64,000 bases of DNA from Aphelenchoides besseyi (GCA_024699855.1 JAMPIQ010000001.1:11904001-11968000), one strand, 5' to 3'. Positions 45,161-61,631 are shown, counted from the stretch's first letter. Program-made: numbers and translations. Notes: generated from the letters alone by a model not told the origin.

Positions 45161-45964
45161 CTATTCGTTTGTAACGGTGATTGTCTTTGCGGACTTCTTT
45201 TTCCTTCGTCGTCGCTTCTTTTTCTCGGCCTCGTCGGAGTTCAACTTCTGAATGGCACCGTTCTGTACGACCTTCTTTTTCTTGCAAGACAACGGATTTG
45301 GTCCTTTGACTTTCTTCTTTTTCTTTTTGATTGCTGCGTCTTCATCGCCCAAAATCTCCTGTTTCAACTGCTCGACGGTTTTCAGTTCCGATGGAACATC
45401 AGCTTCGAGATTTAAGCTCGCTTTAGACGGCTGAAACAGAAAGTGAAAGCCACAAGTGAACTGCAAACCTTTTCGAGTAAAATCGCACAAAATTTGATCG
45501 ACATCAACGGTATTCCACCGAAATCTCGAAGGTTGAAGAGTAGTTGGTTGTCTTGGGATGCAATAATGAACTTTTCATGAGTCGGTTTCCGCGATCTTCG
45601 ACCCATGTGTTCCATACAATGAGCGGCCGTACGAAGCGGTTTATGCGGACATTTGGCGACTTCGAATTGTTCACAAATCTTCAGAGCTCCAAAAACCTCG
45701 TTGCCCAAACGCTCTGAAATCGTTCGTTTAGGCGGCTTTGAACGCCCGAAACCTACTCAACTCTTCGATCACACAATTGGTGGTGTACATTTCGACGGGA
45801 GCGTCCATGTATTTTGGCATTTGTTCCCTTAAGTTGATCTTATTCTGAAGTGCTGCTTGACAGAACGTGCCGTCCAGAAGTACGTTGTAGGGTTCGTTGT
45901 ACTTGTAATTGTAATGGAAAAAAGTCATAATACGACGAGCCCGTTTCTGTCGTTTAACTTTCAT
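45161..45964 (-). CDS. UTP23: rRNA-processing protein UTP23
   Basis: PIN-domain-like factor of the small-subunit processome; nucleolar, binds snR30/U17 and 18S precursor. Three exons. The start MKVKRQKRARRIMTFFHYNY matches the conserved basic N-terminus; then YNVLLDGTFCQAALQNKINL, REQMPKYMDAPVEMYTTNCV and IEELKRLGNEVFGALKICEQ. The zinc-type cysteines/histidines are in VAKCPHKPL and HCMEHMG. FIIASQDNQLLFNLRDFGGI then PLMSIKF covers the PIN core. The C-terminus has the family signature GPNPLSCKKKK and a Lys-rich nucleolar tail (EKKKRRRRKKKSAKT). Its ATG overlaps the stop codon of NDUFAF8 (sequence ATGA). The nearest acceptor is the one also used inside NDUFAF8, 20 nt upstream. Confidence 0.95.
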
Positions 45965-46232
45965 TTCGACTTAGAGGCTGCCAACTGAAAAACAATCAAA
46001 CAAAAGTCAAACAAAACATTCCTACCTGTTTTCGGAAACACTTGATTAACGAGTCGAATTCCTTTGCACAATCGTTCTGTTGGATTCGTTCTGCTTTCGC
46101 CGAAACACACTTTCCGTATGATGCACTCTGAAACACAACGACCATAACAGTAGCACATTGTAGCTTTACCTCTGGACTACAACGTGCAAGAACTGGAGCG
46201 TAAGAAAGCAAACGTTGTCGTTTATCACTCAT
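45961..46232 (-). CDS. NDUFAF8: Complex I assembly factor NDUFAF8 (twin CX9C)
   Basis: Small mitochondrial protein (about 62 residues) that works with NDUFAF5 in assembly of respiratory complex I. Three exons: MSDKRQRLLSYAPVLARCSPE; SASYGKCVSAKAERIQQNDC then AKEFDSLIKCFRKQ; and LAASKSK. The two disulphide helices are visible as C-SPESASYGK-C and C-AKEFDSLIK-C, each with nine residues between cysteines, the CHCH pattern used for Mia40 import. Alignment with the human protein holds at AAYGRCV and CAREFEALRSCF. Introns are about 42 nt. CTCTACAG lies 12 nt before the ATG. Located about 180 bp after PEX3 and fused end to end with UTP23, which suggests co-transcription. Confidence 0.9.
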
Positions 46233-46344
46233 ACAGCGGTTGGCCTGTAGAGATTTAAATCATTCAAAATTTAATCACTAAAATGAATATAATTTCAATG
46301 GTCATTTAACCTTAGAAGAGTCGTTGGATTTCGAATTTAAGTCG

Positions 46345-46350
46345 TTTATT
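46345..46350 (-). terminator. Poly(A) signal of PEX3
   Basis: AATAAA on the minus strand, about 66 nt after the PEX3 stop and about 113 nt before the NDUFAF8 start; spacing is typical of a nematode operon junction. Confidence 0.55.
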
Positions 46351-46415
46351 TCAAATGGCAAGCTGATATGTTGGCTAATGATAACAAGTTTTTAAGAGAA
46401 GTTAGAAGCAGAAGG

Positions 46416-47634
46416 TTAAGAAGAGAAAACCATTTGGCAAAATTGATACAACTCAGAAGAAGCGATGTTTTGCTGTAAAATCGAATTGTAGGAGACGGAC
46501 GAAATTTCCGCATAAGCGTCGTTTAGTATTGGAATCAGTTTTGCAAGAGGCGTAGCTTCGATAAACTTATTCTCAGCAAAATCCACAGTCTCGTTGATGT
46601 AACGTTGAACGAAACCGGAGAGAACGGCACTTGCACGCGGTGATTGTAATTGAGCTGAGAGTTTGCCCAACAGCTCCTCCAAATGAACGGCGTTGTAGTT
46701 GCCAGGTGTGAAAACTGTTTCGCCCTGGAATGAATAAAAGTTACTGAACAGGAATCAAACACTTACATTCACCACCGGAACCACCAGATCCGAGAAATTG
46801 CAATCAGTTTCATTGTGTTGTAGACGGAAGTTCAGTTTTTCGAAGATCGCTTTCAATCCCGCCGCGTCGTACTTCTTGGTCAAAGAAATTTGACTGAGAA
46901 CTTCGCTTGTACACTTCTCGATTCGATCGTAGAGCGTTGACAATCCGTGGGTGGTTAGATAGTGAATACAATTCAAGAAGACCTGTTGAGCTTTCAGATC
47001 GTTGGCCAAATGTGAATTTGCAGTTCCATTCGCCGGTTGAGTGAATAGCGAAGTCAAGTAGTTCAAACTGAAAACGTCGAATACAAACAACAAAAACCAA
47101 TGAAACTCACAATCCCGTCGGATGTTCGTCGGATTTCTCGAATTTTTTGATTGTTTCCCGACACAAAATCGACTTTTGTGTTTTCAGAGCGATCAGCACA
47201 ATCGATTGAGTGTAAGCGACAGCGAGAAGTCGAGCAAAAGTTCTGATCTTCATTTGTTCCCATAATTTCACTTTCTCCTTCACGTCCATGTTTTCTTCTT
47301 TTTGTAACCGAAGAATAAACTGCTCAGTGTCGAAGCGGGAATCCAAATTAGTGATCAGCTCACGAACCGTCTCCACAACCTCTTTGTCACAAGTTTGTTG
47401 ATGGCTATCGAAAATGAAATGTCTTTTTGACTGAAAGAACAATAAAAACAATATTTGAATACGACCTACCTTCGAACAGGTTTCATCCTCGATTTCCTCG
47501 GAGTTTTGTTTGAAAACATTGAACGGATTGATGTGCTGATGGTCTAGAACCTTCTTGGCGACGTACGCGCTGCCGATCGTCGTGGCAATCGCGGCAATCT
47601 TGTTTCGATGTCGTTTCACAAACTCCCAAGACAT
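46416..47634 (-). CDS. PEX3: Peroxisomal biogenesis factor 3
   Basis: Peroxisomal membrane anchor that receives PEX19-bound membrane proteins. The start MSWEFVKRHRNKIAAIATTI contains the conserved FxKRHxxK motif followed by a membrane span (AAIATTIGSAYVAKKVL). Then come SKRHFIFDSHQQTCDKEVVE (human RRQYHFESNQRTC), KLWEQMKIRTFARLLAVAYT (human IWEDLKIISFTRSTVAVYS), LKAQQVFLNCIHYLTTHGLS and LQSPRASAVLSGFVQRYINE. The end is TPLAKLIPILNDAYAEISSV (human SLPLAKIIPIVNGQI) with a short hydrophobic tail. Five exons with introns of 40-50 nt. TTTCCAG directly precedes GATG of the start. First gene of the minus-strand cluster. Confidence 0.93.
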
Positions 47635-48093
47635 CCTGGAAACAGAACGGGAATTAGCAGCCGAAACTACCAGCCAACAAGTTGAAGATACGCAGAAAAA
47701 GAGGAAAATCGAAGTGCTATTGATTGAACTACAACTCGTCTAGTATCGCAAAAGGCGTGCTGTGGAGGGCTGTGGTTTCGAGAATACACACGATTCGTTT
47801 GCTTAGTTTGATTATTCAGAAACCATGGCATTTATATTTCTTGTTGGATATTATAACAAATTTCAAGAACACAAAATGATTGTACGGAAAGTGGAACAAA
47901 GTCACGTAGCGGAATGAGCACAAGTTAGTGGGCAGAGAAGTAATCGCAAAGCGACCCGAAATAACAAAAAATATTTACGAGTCCAAAAGGCACCGTGTGT
48001 ATGTTTTCAATCGTCCACTTTAATGTAATAACGACAACAACGAAAAGAGGACACTTAATAACAAAAGAACTCTTTAAGCCACTTGATCACGCT
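47635..48093. other. Intergenic, about 460 bp
   Basis: Between the PEX3 start and the 3' end of eIF4E. No open frame supported; expected to hold the cluster promoter. Confidence 0.5.
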
Positions 48094-48986
48094 TCAATAC
48101 GTTTGTTGATACTCATGTCCGGTCAAATATTGACGATGTGGTGCCACACTCGATTGCTTGTTTTGGGAATCGGCATGAGATTCGTAGAAGATCCGCGCTT
48201 TTTCCATCGATTCGTAGTGATTCGCCCATAAGTCGCGCATCAGAACTCTGAAACATGATTTTGCCGTCAGTTAAACTTATTGTCAACGTACCCAATTCGT
48301 TTGATGACCTCTTGATCTGCTCCACTTTGAGTCCAAATGCTTATCTATAAGAAACATGAATACCGTCAACGACGATCGGAAACCTTGGATCCTTTGGGTC
48401 GAGACGAACAAACTGCACCACAAATCGCATCCGTCGCATCGCCGAAAAAGTCCCCAATCATTCCGAGCATCAATTTTAGCCAAAGTTCGTTGAATAACTC
48501 ATGATCGGTTTTGGCAAGCTAGAAGAAAATCAAAGAGCCGTGGATTAACTCTCACTTGGTAGACGATTCGACCACCGGATTTGTTGTCTCGTTCCTCCCA
48601 AACGGGCGGAATGGATTCCTTGAAAAGACTGTAGTCACATTGTGGTAAATTGGACGGTTTACGAATACGATCGATCAAACTGAAAGCCGAAATAGAAAAA
48701 GATCTCCACCAAAAAGACTTACGCCCAAAACTCTTCGACTGTTGTGAGAACACAAAGATCGTGAAGTCGATCCATCCATTCTTTGTTTTTCTCCCCGTCC
48801 AGATACCAAAACTTCCAATTGCATTTCAACGGCAAAGTTTTGTACAAAACGGAATCTGGAGAAATAGTCACCGAGTCCTGAAAACGAAAATTACTTCGAC
48901 AAAACGTTTTCGTTCAACTTCGTTGATCTCCGGCACCGTCTTCTCCGTCGTCTCTTCTTCGAACTGCTGATTCTCCGGACTCTCCA
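48094..48986 (-). CDS. EIF4E: Translation initiation factor eIF4E (cap-binding)
   Basis: Binds the mRNA 5' cap and recruits eIF4G. Five exons. An acidic N-terminal tail (MESPENQQFEEETTEKTVPE) precedes PLKCNWKFWYLDGEKNKEWM. The cap-sandwich tryptophans are present in NKEW and in PPVWEE, with the neighbouring Glu that reads guanine; VEEFWALIDRIRKPSNL carries the eIF4G-contact Trp. CDYSLFKESIPPVWEERDNK, GGRIVYQ, LMLGMIGDFFGDATDAICGA and SSRPKGSKISIWTQ follow, with phosphate-contact Arg/Lys retained. The C-terminus is ARIFYESHADSQNK plus a tail longer than in human. Introns are 45-60 nt. TTTTCCAG lies 25 nt before the ATG. If the organism uses trimethyl-G spliced leaders, an isoform able to bind them would be expected; this cannot be judged here. 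Confidence 0.95.
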
Positions 48987-49146
48987 TTTTCGATGAGTTT
49001 GAGTCGAATTCACTGGAAAAGCTCGTGGTCAGAAAAATTGGACGATTTCGAAAAAAACCAAAAGAACGCGAAGAATCGGAAGTCGAAGATAAAAAATAAA
49101 AGTGAATCGAACGTTGCAAGTCGTCTAGAGTGTGAAAAGCGCCGCG

Positions 49147-49356
49147 ATGGAGTCTGAAGGAGTTCCCTACGAGAGCAACCGACTGAACGATGGCAAAGCG
49201 TTCAACTCGTTGGAATCGATGAGGAAACCAAGTGACGTTGACAGAAATTTTGATGATTTTGTGAGCTTCACAATTCCGACGACTGAAAGTACGAGAGTTA
49301 ATCGACTGATGGTGGAGAACCAAAAGAACGGTAACCAATGTGACGGTCGTTTATAG
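49147..49356 (+). CDS. Possible 69-residue hydrophilic protein upstream of PSMA1
   Basis: Uninterrupted frame from the ATG at 49147: MESEGVPYESNRLNDGKAFN, SLESMRKPSDVDRNFDDFVS, FTIPTTESTRVNRLMVENQK, then NGNQCDGRL. Hydrophilic with a balanced composition; no family recognised. It begins 160 bp from the divergent eIF4E start and ends 185 bp before PSMA1 on the same strand, so it may be the first cistron of a two-gene transcript or the first coding exon of an unresolved gene. Confidence 0.4.
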   Translation: MESEGVPYESNRLNDGKAFNSLESMRKPSDVDRNFDDFVSFTIPTTESTRVNRLMVENQKNGNQCDGRL

Positions 49357-49541
49357 AAAAATTAGACTGTCTACTGGGAAGATACGATTAGATTCGTTTT
49401 TTGTTGCTGTCGTCATCTAGGCCAGGATTATTTGCGTGCTCTGAAATTTGGTTCGAGTTCTAACGATGTTCGTGTATTTGTCTTCGTGATGAATTCGCTA
49501 AGTGTATGAGCTTTTCAGAATAATCGCCGTTGAGAAGGAGA

Positions 49542-50587
49542 ATGTTCCGCAATCAATACGACAGCGATGTTACCGTTTGGAGTCCACAGGTTAATTTTAT
49601 TTGAAGACCAAAATCACGACGAGTATTTCAGGGTCGACTGCATCAAGTTGACTACGCGGTTGAGGCTATGAAACAAGGAAGTGCAACTGTGGGCATCAAA
49701 TCGAACACTCACGCCGTTCTCGTGGCATTGAAGGTAAGAACACTTGCGAACACAATGGACCTCATGATTGTTTTAGCGTGCGGCCAACGATCTTTGTTCG
49801 CATCAAAAGAAGATCTACGAATTGGACAAACACGCGGGAGTCTCAATTGCTGGACTTTTGTCTGATGGACGAATTTTGGCGTAAGTTCAAAATTTCCAAT
49901 CAAAATTTCATTGGTTTTTAAGTCGGTTCTTGCAAACGGAATGTTCGTCGTGGCGTTGGGACTTCAAAGAAGCCGTTCCGATCCAAGTGCTCAACAATCG
50001 AATTCAACTTAAACTCCAAGCTAACACCCAATATTATGGTCGTCGTCCATTTGGCGTCGGTTTAGTGATCGCCGGCTACGATGTTAGTTGAACGAACGAT
50101 GTTTTGATTCTATTTGAGGTTTTAGCGTAACGGTCCGCATATCGTTCGCACGGATCCGTCTGCTGAAGTCGTCGAATGTTTGGCTTCGTCGATTGGAGCT
50201 CGTTCTCAGTCGGCACGAACATATTTAGAGAAGAATCTGGAGAGCTTTAAGACCGGTGAGTTGTGAGTATGAAGAAGATAAACGACGATGTTTCAGCCAA
50301 TCCTGAGCAATTGATTGAACACGCATTGATGGCGTTGAAAGACACGTTGCCAGCGGAAGATAGTTTGTCGAAGAAGGTAGAAGCTAATAGTCTAGAAATC
50401 ATCTTAATCTACAAATTGCAGAACACAACTATCGCAATTGTCGGTTACGATCTTCCGTTCAAAGTTATGGACGACGACGAAGTTGCGCCGTATCTGGATC
50501 GCATTCCACGTGCACCTGCTCAGGTAATTTCAATTCAATGGAATCAGTCAATAAGTCTTTTAGCCACAACAAGCTGCTGCTCCTTAG
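49542..50587 (+). CDS. PSMA1: Proteasome subunit alpha type-1
   Basis: Structural alpha-ring subunit of the 20S proteasome. Start [20 protein letters not shown] is nearly identical to other animals; the proteasome A signature continues [94 protein letters not shown] and [11 protein letters not shown] follow; the C-terminus is short and ends PQQAAAP. Seven or so exons with introns of 40-50 nt. No active-site threonine is expected in alpha subunits. CTTTTCAG lies 24 nt before the ATG. Confidence 0.97.
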
Positions 50588-51895
50588 AGTGCACGAATAA
50601 GTTATTTGGTTCACGATTAACTGTCGATATTGGGATCTTCAGCTTTGTTGTATTGGAACATCTTGTTGTTTAATATAAACAGTAAATCTACTTGTGTTCA
50701 ATAGTAGAACTAATTACGTCGAACTAATTCGTGTGTTTGCAAACCAGAAAGCGGAAAGAAAGCCGATAAATTACGTTACGCAAACTCCTTTGCTTCTGTT
50801 TGTCCTTAGCTACCGATGATCCGCCAAATATTGTTGGATTAATTATCTTCAAGACGCTTAATTATCGTAGTAAGTTGCGTGATGGGCGCGAGTTTCCTTT
50901 ATCCCAGACATCCAGCTGATTTTTGGCTCAAGGACAACCGACGGAATGCGTCGAGAGTCGAGAGCCCACTTGTTGCATGTGATCCTTTGTGTTGATTAAG
51001 ATTTGCCGCTTGTTTACGTAAACTACCTTGTTCTTGACCAAAACTCGGCATTCTTTTGTCTACGAGGCTTTTGCCTAAACAAACTTTTCATTTGAGGTCA
51101 TTCATTGAATTCGTTCGCGGCTAACGACTCCAATTTCAATTCCAACCAATCAAGCCCCGCTAAATGCAAATTCCCGTTTAGTTTTCAAGTGAACTTCCAA
51201 ATTAGGCAGGCGAACGACCTTGCATTTACGGGTCTAAAGTAAGGTTTCTCACGCGTGTCATCCGTTGAAGTTCAATTCCATCTTCGCTCATACCTGATGA
51301 TAAATTCATGGGAAGTGAAACTTAAGATCTTGCGAAAAACTTTAGGTTTGAACAGAATCAAGTCTAACTGTAATTTCGCAGTTTGATCTTGACTTATTTT
51401 CGCTTATCCACAAATAACTCTCAATTGTTTTTGGACAACTAGAGCTTCACAAGAGGTCTACAAGAATGTTTGCAGCCCCGCGGGTGTTCAAAGAGCAAAC
51501 GGAAGCAACATTCTAATTGCCAGGCGTCATCTCAATTTGGGTTGCGCAACCTCTGAACAAACACCTGATACAATTACTTTGCACCGAAAACAAAAGGATC
51601 CCAAAGACCGTGTTGTCAAACAAGGTGCCAACGAGTTCTTGGATTTCGTTGGCAGAAATTACGGTCATTAGTGTTTACTGGCTACCATCTTTATTCACAG
51701 TTTTGACATCGAAATATTTCCGAGAACTAAGTTTGTAATCATAGGTAATAACGAAAGAACTAGACGTTTGAGCTCCATAACGTAATTGCGAGATGAAAGA
51801 ACGATCATCAAAATTGTCGAGAAACAAACAAATGGAAAGAACGAAACGATCAACATTGTGGATAATACGGTTGTTGACAGGACGCGTATGTCGGA
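50588..51895. other. Intergenic, about 1.3 kb
   Basis: Between the 3' ends of PSMA1 (plus) and the Zic gene (minus). No open frame with motif or splice context. AT-rich, with tracts that could be regulatory. Confidence 0.5.
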
Positions 51896-54938
<3,043 letters not shown>

Positions 54939-57716
54939 CGTCTTTGAAGCCCTGCAATGCACGGCATGAAATTAATTTACGGCACTACGGGAAGAACGCT
55001 GCGTGAAGTTGGGTGCTCAGGTTTTTTGTCTTCTGGCACCCAATCTTTACCCGCTGTGCACGATGGCGCGAAATGCTTGATCCCAACGATATGAGGACGA
55101 AAACGGTCCGAGACTCCCGCAATGCGACGTTCGCGTGCTCAACGTGTCCAACAGCGTGTTGGACAGCCAACGGCGACTTGAAAAAAACGAACTAAAAAAC
55201 TTCGGCCGTCAGATCTCCTACAGAGGTCACCGACTGCAAAAACGATCGTCGTCTTCGTTTCTTCTACGGAAAAAGGGGCGTACAATCGAGGGCGGAGCTT
55301 CGCGTTCATTCGTCGGCTAAACGTTTTGATTTCGACTCGCTGGTTGGATGCTGAAGCGGAATTCATTGGATTAACGAATCGATCTGTTGACACCCGAAGA
55401 CAAGAATACTACGTAGTCTCCACGTTTACATGTTCATGATAAAAGTTGCGTAATTCTACAAGGACTCATTTTCGGGATGTTTGGATTCGTTCTGTTACTT
55501 CGATCGCTGTCCAAGGTTTCTACATTCAATGCCACGACTGACTGCTTAATCAGTTCGCTTTCATTTTACTACTAAAACGCACAAACCTCGTCGTATCGCA
55601 AATTTACGAGCAACCGAATGCGCGAAGTCGGAAATGTGATTTCGATCGCTACTCGAACTCCCTTGAGACACGAATCAACGGGAGTTACTATCGGAATGAG
55701 TGAAAAGGTTGACCATGAGTTTGAAGCAAATCATCACCTTCGTGGTTTGTTTTCATTAACCCAAACGACGTGTCTTGCGGGATCAGCAGTCGCTATTTTG
55801 ATTTACGACTATGCCACCGATTCGACGAGATAAACCAAGAAACGTATCCAATCAGACGATCAACCGCACGTTTTATTCGATCGACTTTTCACTATTCGAT
55901 TATCGTATCGTGTCGACTTAACACAAAAGAACAGGTGAATGTTTGTGGAAGATCGTAGTCGTTGGGAAGTTGCCTTTTCTCTTCAACGACCTCAAGTCGC
56001 TCCTTCGTCAGAGAATTCGCGCATTTTCACTTTCTACCGCAAACAAACGAGTAATCTGGAAACCGGTTGATTCTCGACCACCGTAGTCCTAGATTTAATT
56101 GCTCTTTTTGGTTGGACTTTTCGATTTGGCCAAAATTTCTGCGATTTGCTTTCCATTGTTCCAAAAGACGTGAAATTGCCGGAAGTGTTTTGTCGACCTT
56201 CAATCCAAACACAATAGAGAAAACAGCGACATTCTGACTTTGCACAGACGTTTTGCAGGTGGACGGTTGTGCGAATGAAATTGGACATTTGTATCAACAA
56301 GTTTGGTGGAACATACAAAAAGTTTATCGTCGATCGATCTCCTCAGACGATCCAATCGACCGGAAATCCACGAACGAGACTAATTATTGCGCAAGCGAAC
56401 AAATCCGTTAAAATCTACGGAATGCAGATTGACGCGTAAAATTGACTGCTGGGATTAGTGGGACAATCAATTTGTCGATCATTTCAGCACACGTGTTTCT
56501 TGTCTCAATATCTTCGACTTGACATGTCGACGCAGATGTTGATAAAACCAATTGACGAAATTCGATTCTTGTCTCGAGTTCTTACTTGTAGTACTCGGTA
56601 GTGAAGATTACATAACAAATAATTACGATGATCTCGTAGCACTTGACTAAAATGAATCGAGTCATTCGCTTGGCAAGTGCTCAGCCACTTGGTTATGACC
56701 GTTGGCGATAGTCACTTGACAACAACACTTGATTCGAAATCCCGTTCACCAATTGTCATAACACAGATGTCAAGTGGGAAGCAGCTCTAAGGCATTGGAT
56801 CGATTGCACATTAATCCAACCGTGCAGTTTGTTCGATTCCTTTAACCGCAACTTCGAACTTTTTCTCAGAAGTTTGCGGCGAAAAACAACAAAATGACAA
56901 GCATTTGGCCTTCAAATGTCACAGAAGCGCACTTGGTGATAAATGGCCTATTCGATCGAATCATGATCTTTCTCTCTCCTCGTTCAAACATTCCGTTCGG
57001 ATTTCTCACCTCGCCGTCACCAATTAATTAGCTTGTTTTGTCGTCCAATTGCCGACAATACGCAAACCGACAGCTTTTGCGGTTGGTGTCACCAATTGCC
57101 GTCGGCCAAAATCGCAACTGCTGTTTAGATCTTGTAGTCATCCGTAGCGGCATGACATACAAGCAATTAGCTGCGGAAAATCAACACGCGGCTTTCGAAC
57201 AAAACGATTAGTGACGAATTACCGTAATGAGGTCAAACAAGTTGAGTAAATTAACCGCTAGTCACCAAAACATAACCGCAAAGAAGTGTTTAACTCGATT
57301 GACTCACCGCTGCTGAGAACTCTCACAGTAAACCCTCTAGAACAGAATAAGTTTCAGTTGTGAGTTTCAATTTGACATCGTCTTAATGAGCGAATTACCG
57401 TAGTATTTGTTTATAGCCCTCACGGCATAAACAGCAAGACGTCGTCATTTAGTCACTTTCCAGGTGCTCTTTAGCTTCAGGTCATTTGATTAACAATTCG
57501 CGCATTAGTCAGTTTGCCTATTCAGCAGCTGAACCCTGGTGGATTAGCTATCTGGATTTAGCTGAAGTCACACTCTCAAACCAACACTACGCACCTCGGA
57601 TATTCAGAGCTTATTGTAAGGTCACTAGCTAATAAACCGATCATTCTTTTACAGACGTTTATTGGCACAAAACCACATGGACACTATGCGAATGACAATC
57701 ACGAAAAAGAAGTCGA
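54939..57716. other. About 2.8 kb non-coding stretch upstream of the Zic gene
   Basis: No supportable gene. Overlapping open frames on both strands near 55000-55400 and 56030-56320 carry no motif. It lies directly upstream of a patterning gene and is a candidate for enhancers. Confidence 0.5.
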
Positions 57717-58111
57717 TTAACGATCGAATTTTGCTGGAAATCGTCCTTCTTCGATCAACTCGTCCCACTTGGCAACCCAAAACTTCGGACAGAAATCTTT
57801 GTAGACGTTTCGAAAGAAATTGCACGGCTTGTAGTCACTTCCCACGAGCTCTTGACAACGATGATAATCCACATAATACGCAAAACATTGACGAGTCTTG
57901 CGGACCTGAAATCTCTTGTTCAACGTTCTTGTTTTCGTTTTAAAACCTGCGGAAAACGAGCATCGTAAGGTGCTGCCCACGCGTATTGATTACGCGATTT
58001 TTCGTGGAGTTCACGATCGTAGATGTTCGGAGAATTCGGATTGGGCAACGGTTCGCCCTTCGATTTGAGAAGACGTTCGGAAAACGTTTCCGGAACTTTG
58101 ATTTCACCCAT
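57717..58111 (-). CDS. COX6B1: Cytochrome c oxidase subunit 6B
   Basis: Intermembrane-space subunit of respiratory complex IV that bridges the dimer. Two exons. An N-terminal extension of about 40 residues (MGEIKVPETFSERLLKSKGE, then IYDRELHEKSRNQYAWA) precedes the conserved APYDARFPQ (human APFDSRFPN). After a 41-nt intron, VRKTRQCFAYYVDYHRCQEL gives C-X9-C, and CNFFRNVYKDFCPKFWVAKW gives C-X10-C, the family cysteine spacing. The end is DELIEEGRFPAKFDR (human DEQRAEGTFPGKI). TTTCAG lies 14 nt before the ATG. Confidence 0.95.
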
Positions 58112-58314
58112 TTGAGTTGAATGATCTGAAACACGCAGTTGAAAGCACAATAAACACGAGACGCAAAATGCATTCGACGAAACGACCGACTAAGAATTCA
58201 TTTTGGGATCGAAATTTCATCCAGAAATCGATTGGCAAAAAGAACGAAGTTGTTAGCCAGTTTATTAGTCGATTGATTACAATTATTGAACAGATCAATT
58301 GACTACCGGAGTGT

Positions 58315-59378
58315 TCACTGTTTCTTTGTCATTAGTTTGGACCATGATGTACCGATGTAGTTCAGAATACAACAGATTTCGAGCAGTGGGTAGAAGAAGG
58401 AGACAATCCACGAGATGGTTACCATTTCCATTCCGTAAGATGGTTTCGCATACAAGGCGGCAAAGACGGCGGCCCACGGACATAGCAACGTTAAAATCAC
58501 GGCCAAGAGATGGAAACTGGTTTGAACAGCAAACTTCAACTGACAGCGAACCTGTTTGATGAAAACCACAAAGGCGACCGCAATCGCCAAACCAAATGAT
58601 CCGAATTGTACTAACGAATAGATCTTCGATAGTTCGGTGAACGGGAAATCTAAATCAAGGGTTCATAGAGTTGGTATCAGTCAATGCAATTACAGTAAAT
58701 TCCGCCTGATCGAATAAGCCATTCACGATCTTGAAACAACGACAAATTCTCGGTTGATAGATGGGTTTCGTCCATGTAGTTCATTGTGAAAATAACGTAT
58801 ACAAGTACCGGAATGATAGCGGTAACGCTGCAAAAACAAACAGAAGGTTGATATTAAAAGCAAAATCTATGGATTCTTACTGAAACAGAAAATAAGGGAT
58901 CGTGCCTAACAGCATTCGTTGAAGCTTAGACATCTGCACATCAGCGTACAAACGCATCAACATCGTGACAATGACACCCGAAATAACGTTCGCCCACGAA
59001 ATCGTTAAGCCTGAAAATGCTCGGATGTTTAGGGTTAACAGCTAACTTCTTACCAACAGCTCCAAATCGATTCTTCAGAGCTCCACGAAAAAGTGCAAAT
59101 GGAGAAGGCAAAATCAAGTTCGGTTGGTTAATCGCAAATGTGATCAGGTAGGAAAGCGAGTTCAACAAATTTACGAAATAACAAAGTCGTAGATGTTTCG
59201 GTACGTCGCTTAAGAACAACAAAGATGCCATTAGAGTTGGGGAAAAGGCGACCACAACGCAAAAGCATATCGTTAAGAATCCACGTGATATCATGGAAAA
59301 CATCAAAACTTGCTGTGCTAATTGGTCAACAACAATAAATTGCATGAGATCTTCATTTGGTGTATACGTTACGTTCAT
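58315..59378 (-). CDS. Seven-pass membrane receptor, nematode chemoreceptor-like
   Basis: About 300 residues in five or so exons with introns of 40-50 nt; family not identified. Start MNVTYTPNEDLMQF carries an N-glycosylation sequon and no signal peptide. Hydrophobic segments in order: MISRGFLTICFCVVVAFSPT; LRLCYFVNLLNSLSYLITFA; LTISWANVISGVIVTMLMRL; IPYFLFQ; VTAIIPVLVYVIFTMNY; LVQFGSFGLAIAVAFVVFIK; FHLLAVILTLLCPWAAVFAA; MVTISWIVSFFYPLLEICCI. The short length, lack of rhodopsin motifs (no DRY or NPxxY) and the ending LNYIGTSWSKLMTKKQ fit a serpentine chemoreceptor of the nematode Sr superfamily, which I infer rather than recognise. TCATTCAG precedes the ATG by 8 nt. Confidence 0.7.
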
Positions 59379-59784
59379 TTTCACTGAATGAACTTCGACA
59401 GCACAGCAACTCGGTGATTAGGTAGTTAAAGTAGACTTTTCAGCAAAACGACCACCGGCTTTCAAAAGCTGATTAGTTGTTGTTTGTCACGTTTAACCAT
59501 GAAGCCATCTAACGACCACCAAATCGTGGGAATGAAAGACGAAAGGTGTGCAGTGTGAGATTCTCAATTGCACATTTTCCGCTAAGTATTACTCTCGTAC
59601 CATCCGGACAATAACACGTTGGTTGACGTCCTGTTCTAAATTTGTATGAACAAAACACCTGCCCCGTTAAGGTTCCTGTTGTGAAATAAACAAAAAAACT
59701 TTGCTTCTCTAGTTTATTTTGAACCGACGACTAAACTCCAGCAAATACAAAATCTTTTATTTGATACAATTGCCACATCAACGT

Positions 59785-59790
59785 TTTATT
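59785..59790 (-). terminator. Poly(A) signal of alpha-tubulin
   Basis: AATAAA on the minus strand, 85 nt after the stop at 59875. Confidence 0.55.
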
Positions 59791-59874
59791 TTAAATCATA
59801 GCTTAACGTGAAGACAATTACAACAGATTAGCTTGAAGATGAAAACAAAAAGCAAAGCGAGCATCTCAGTTTGT

Positions 59875-61631
<1,757 letters not shown>

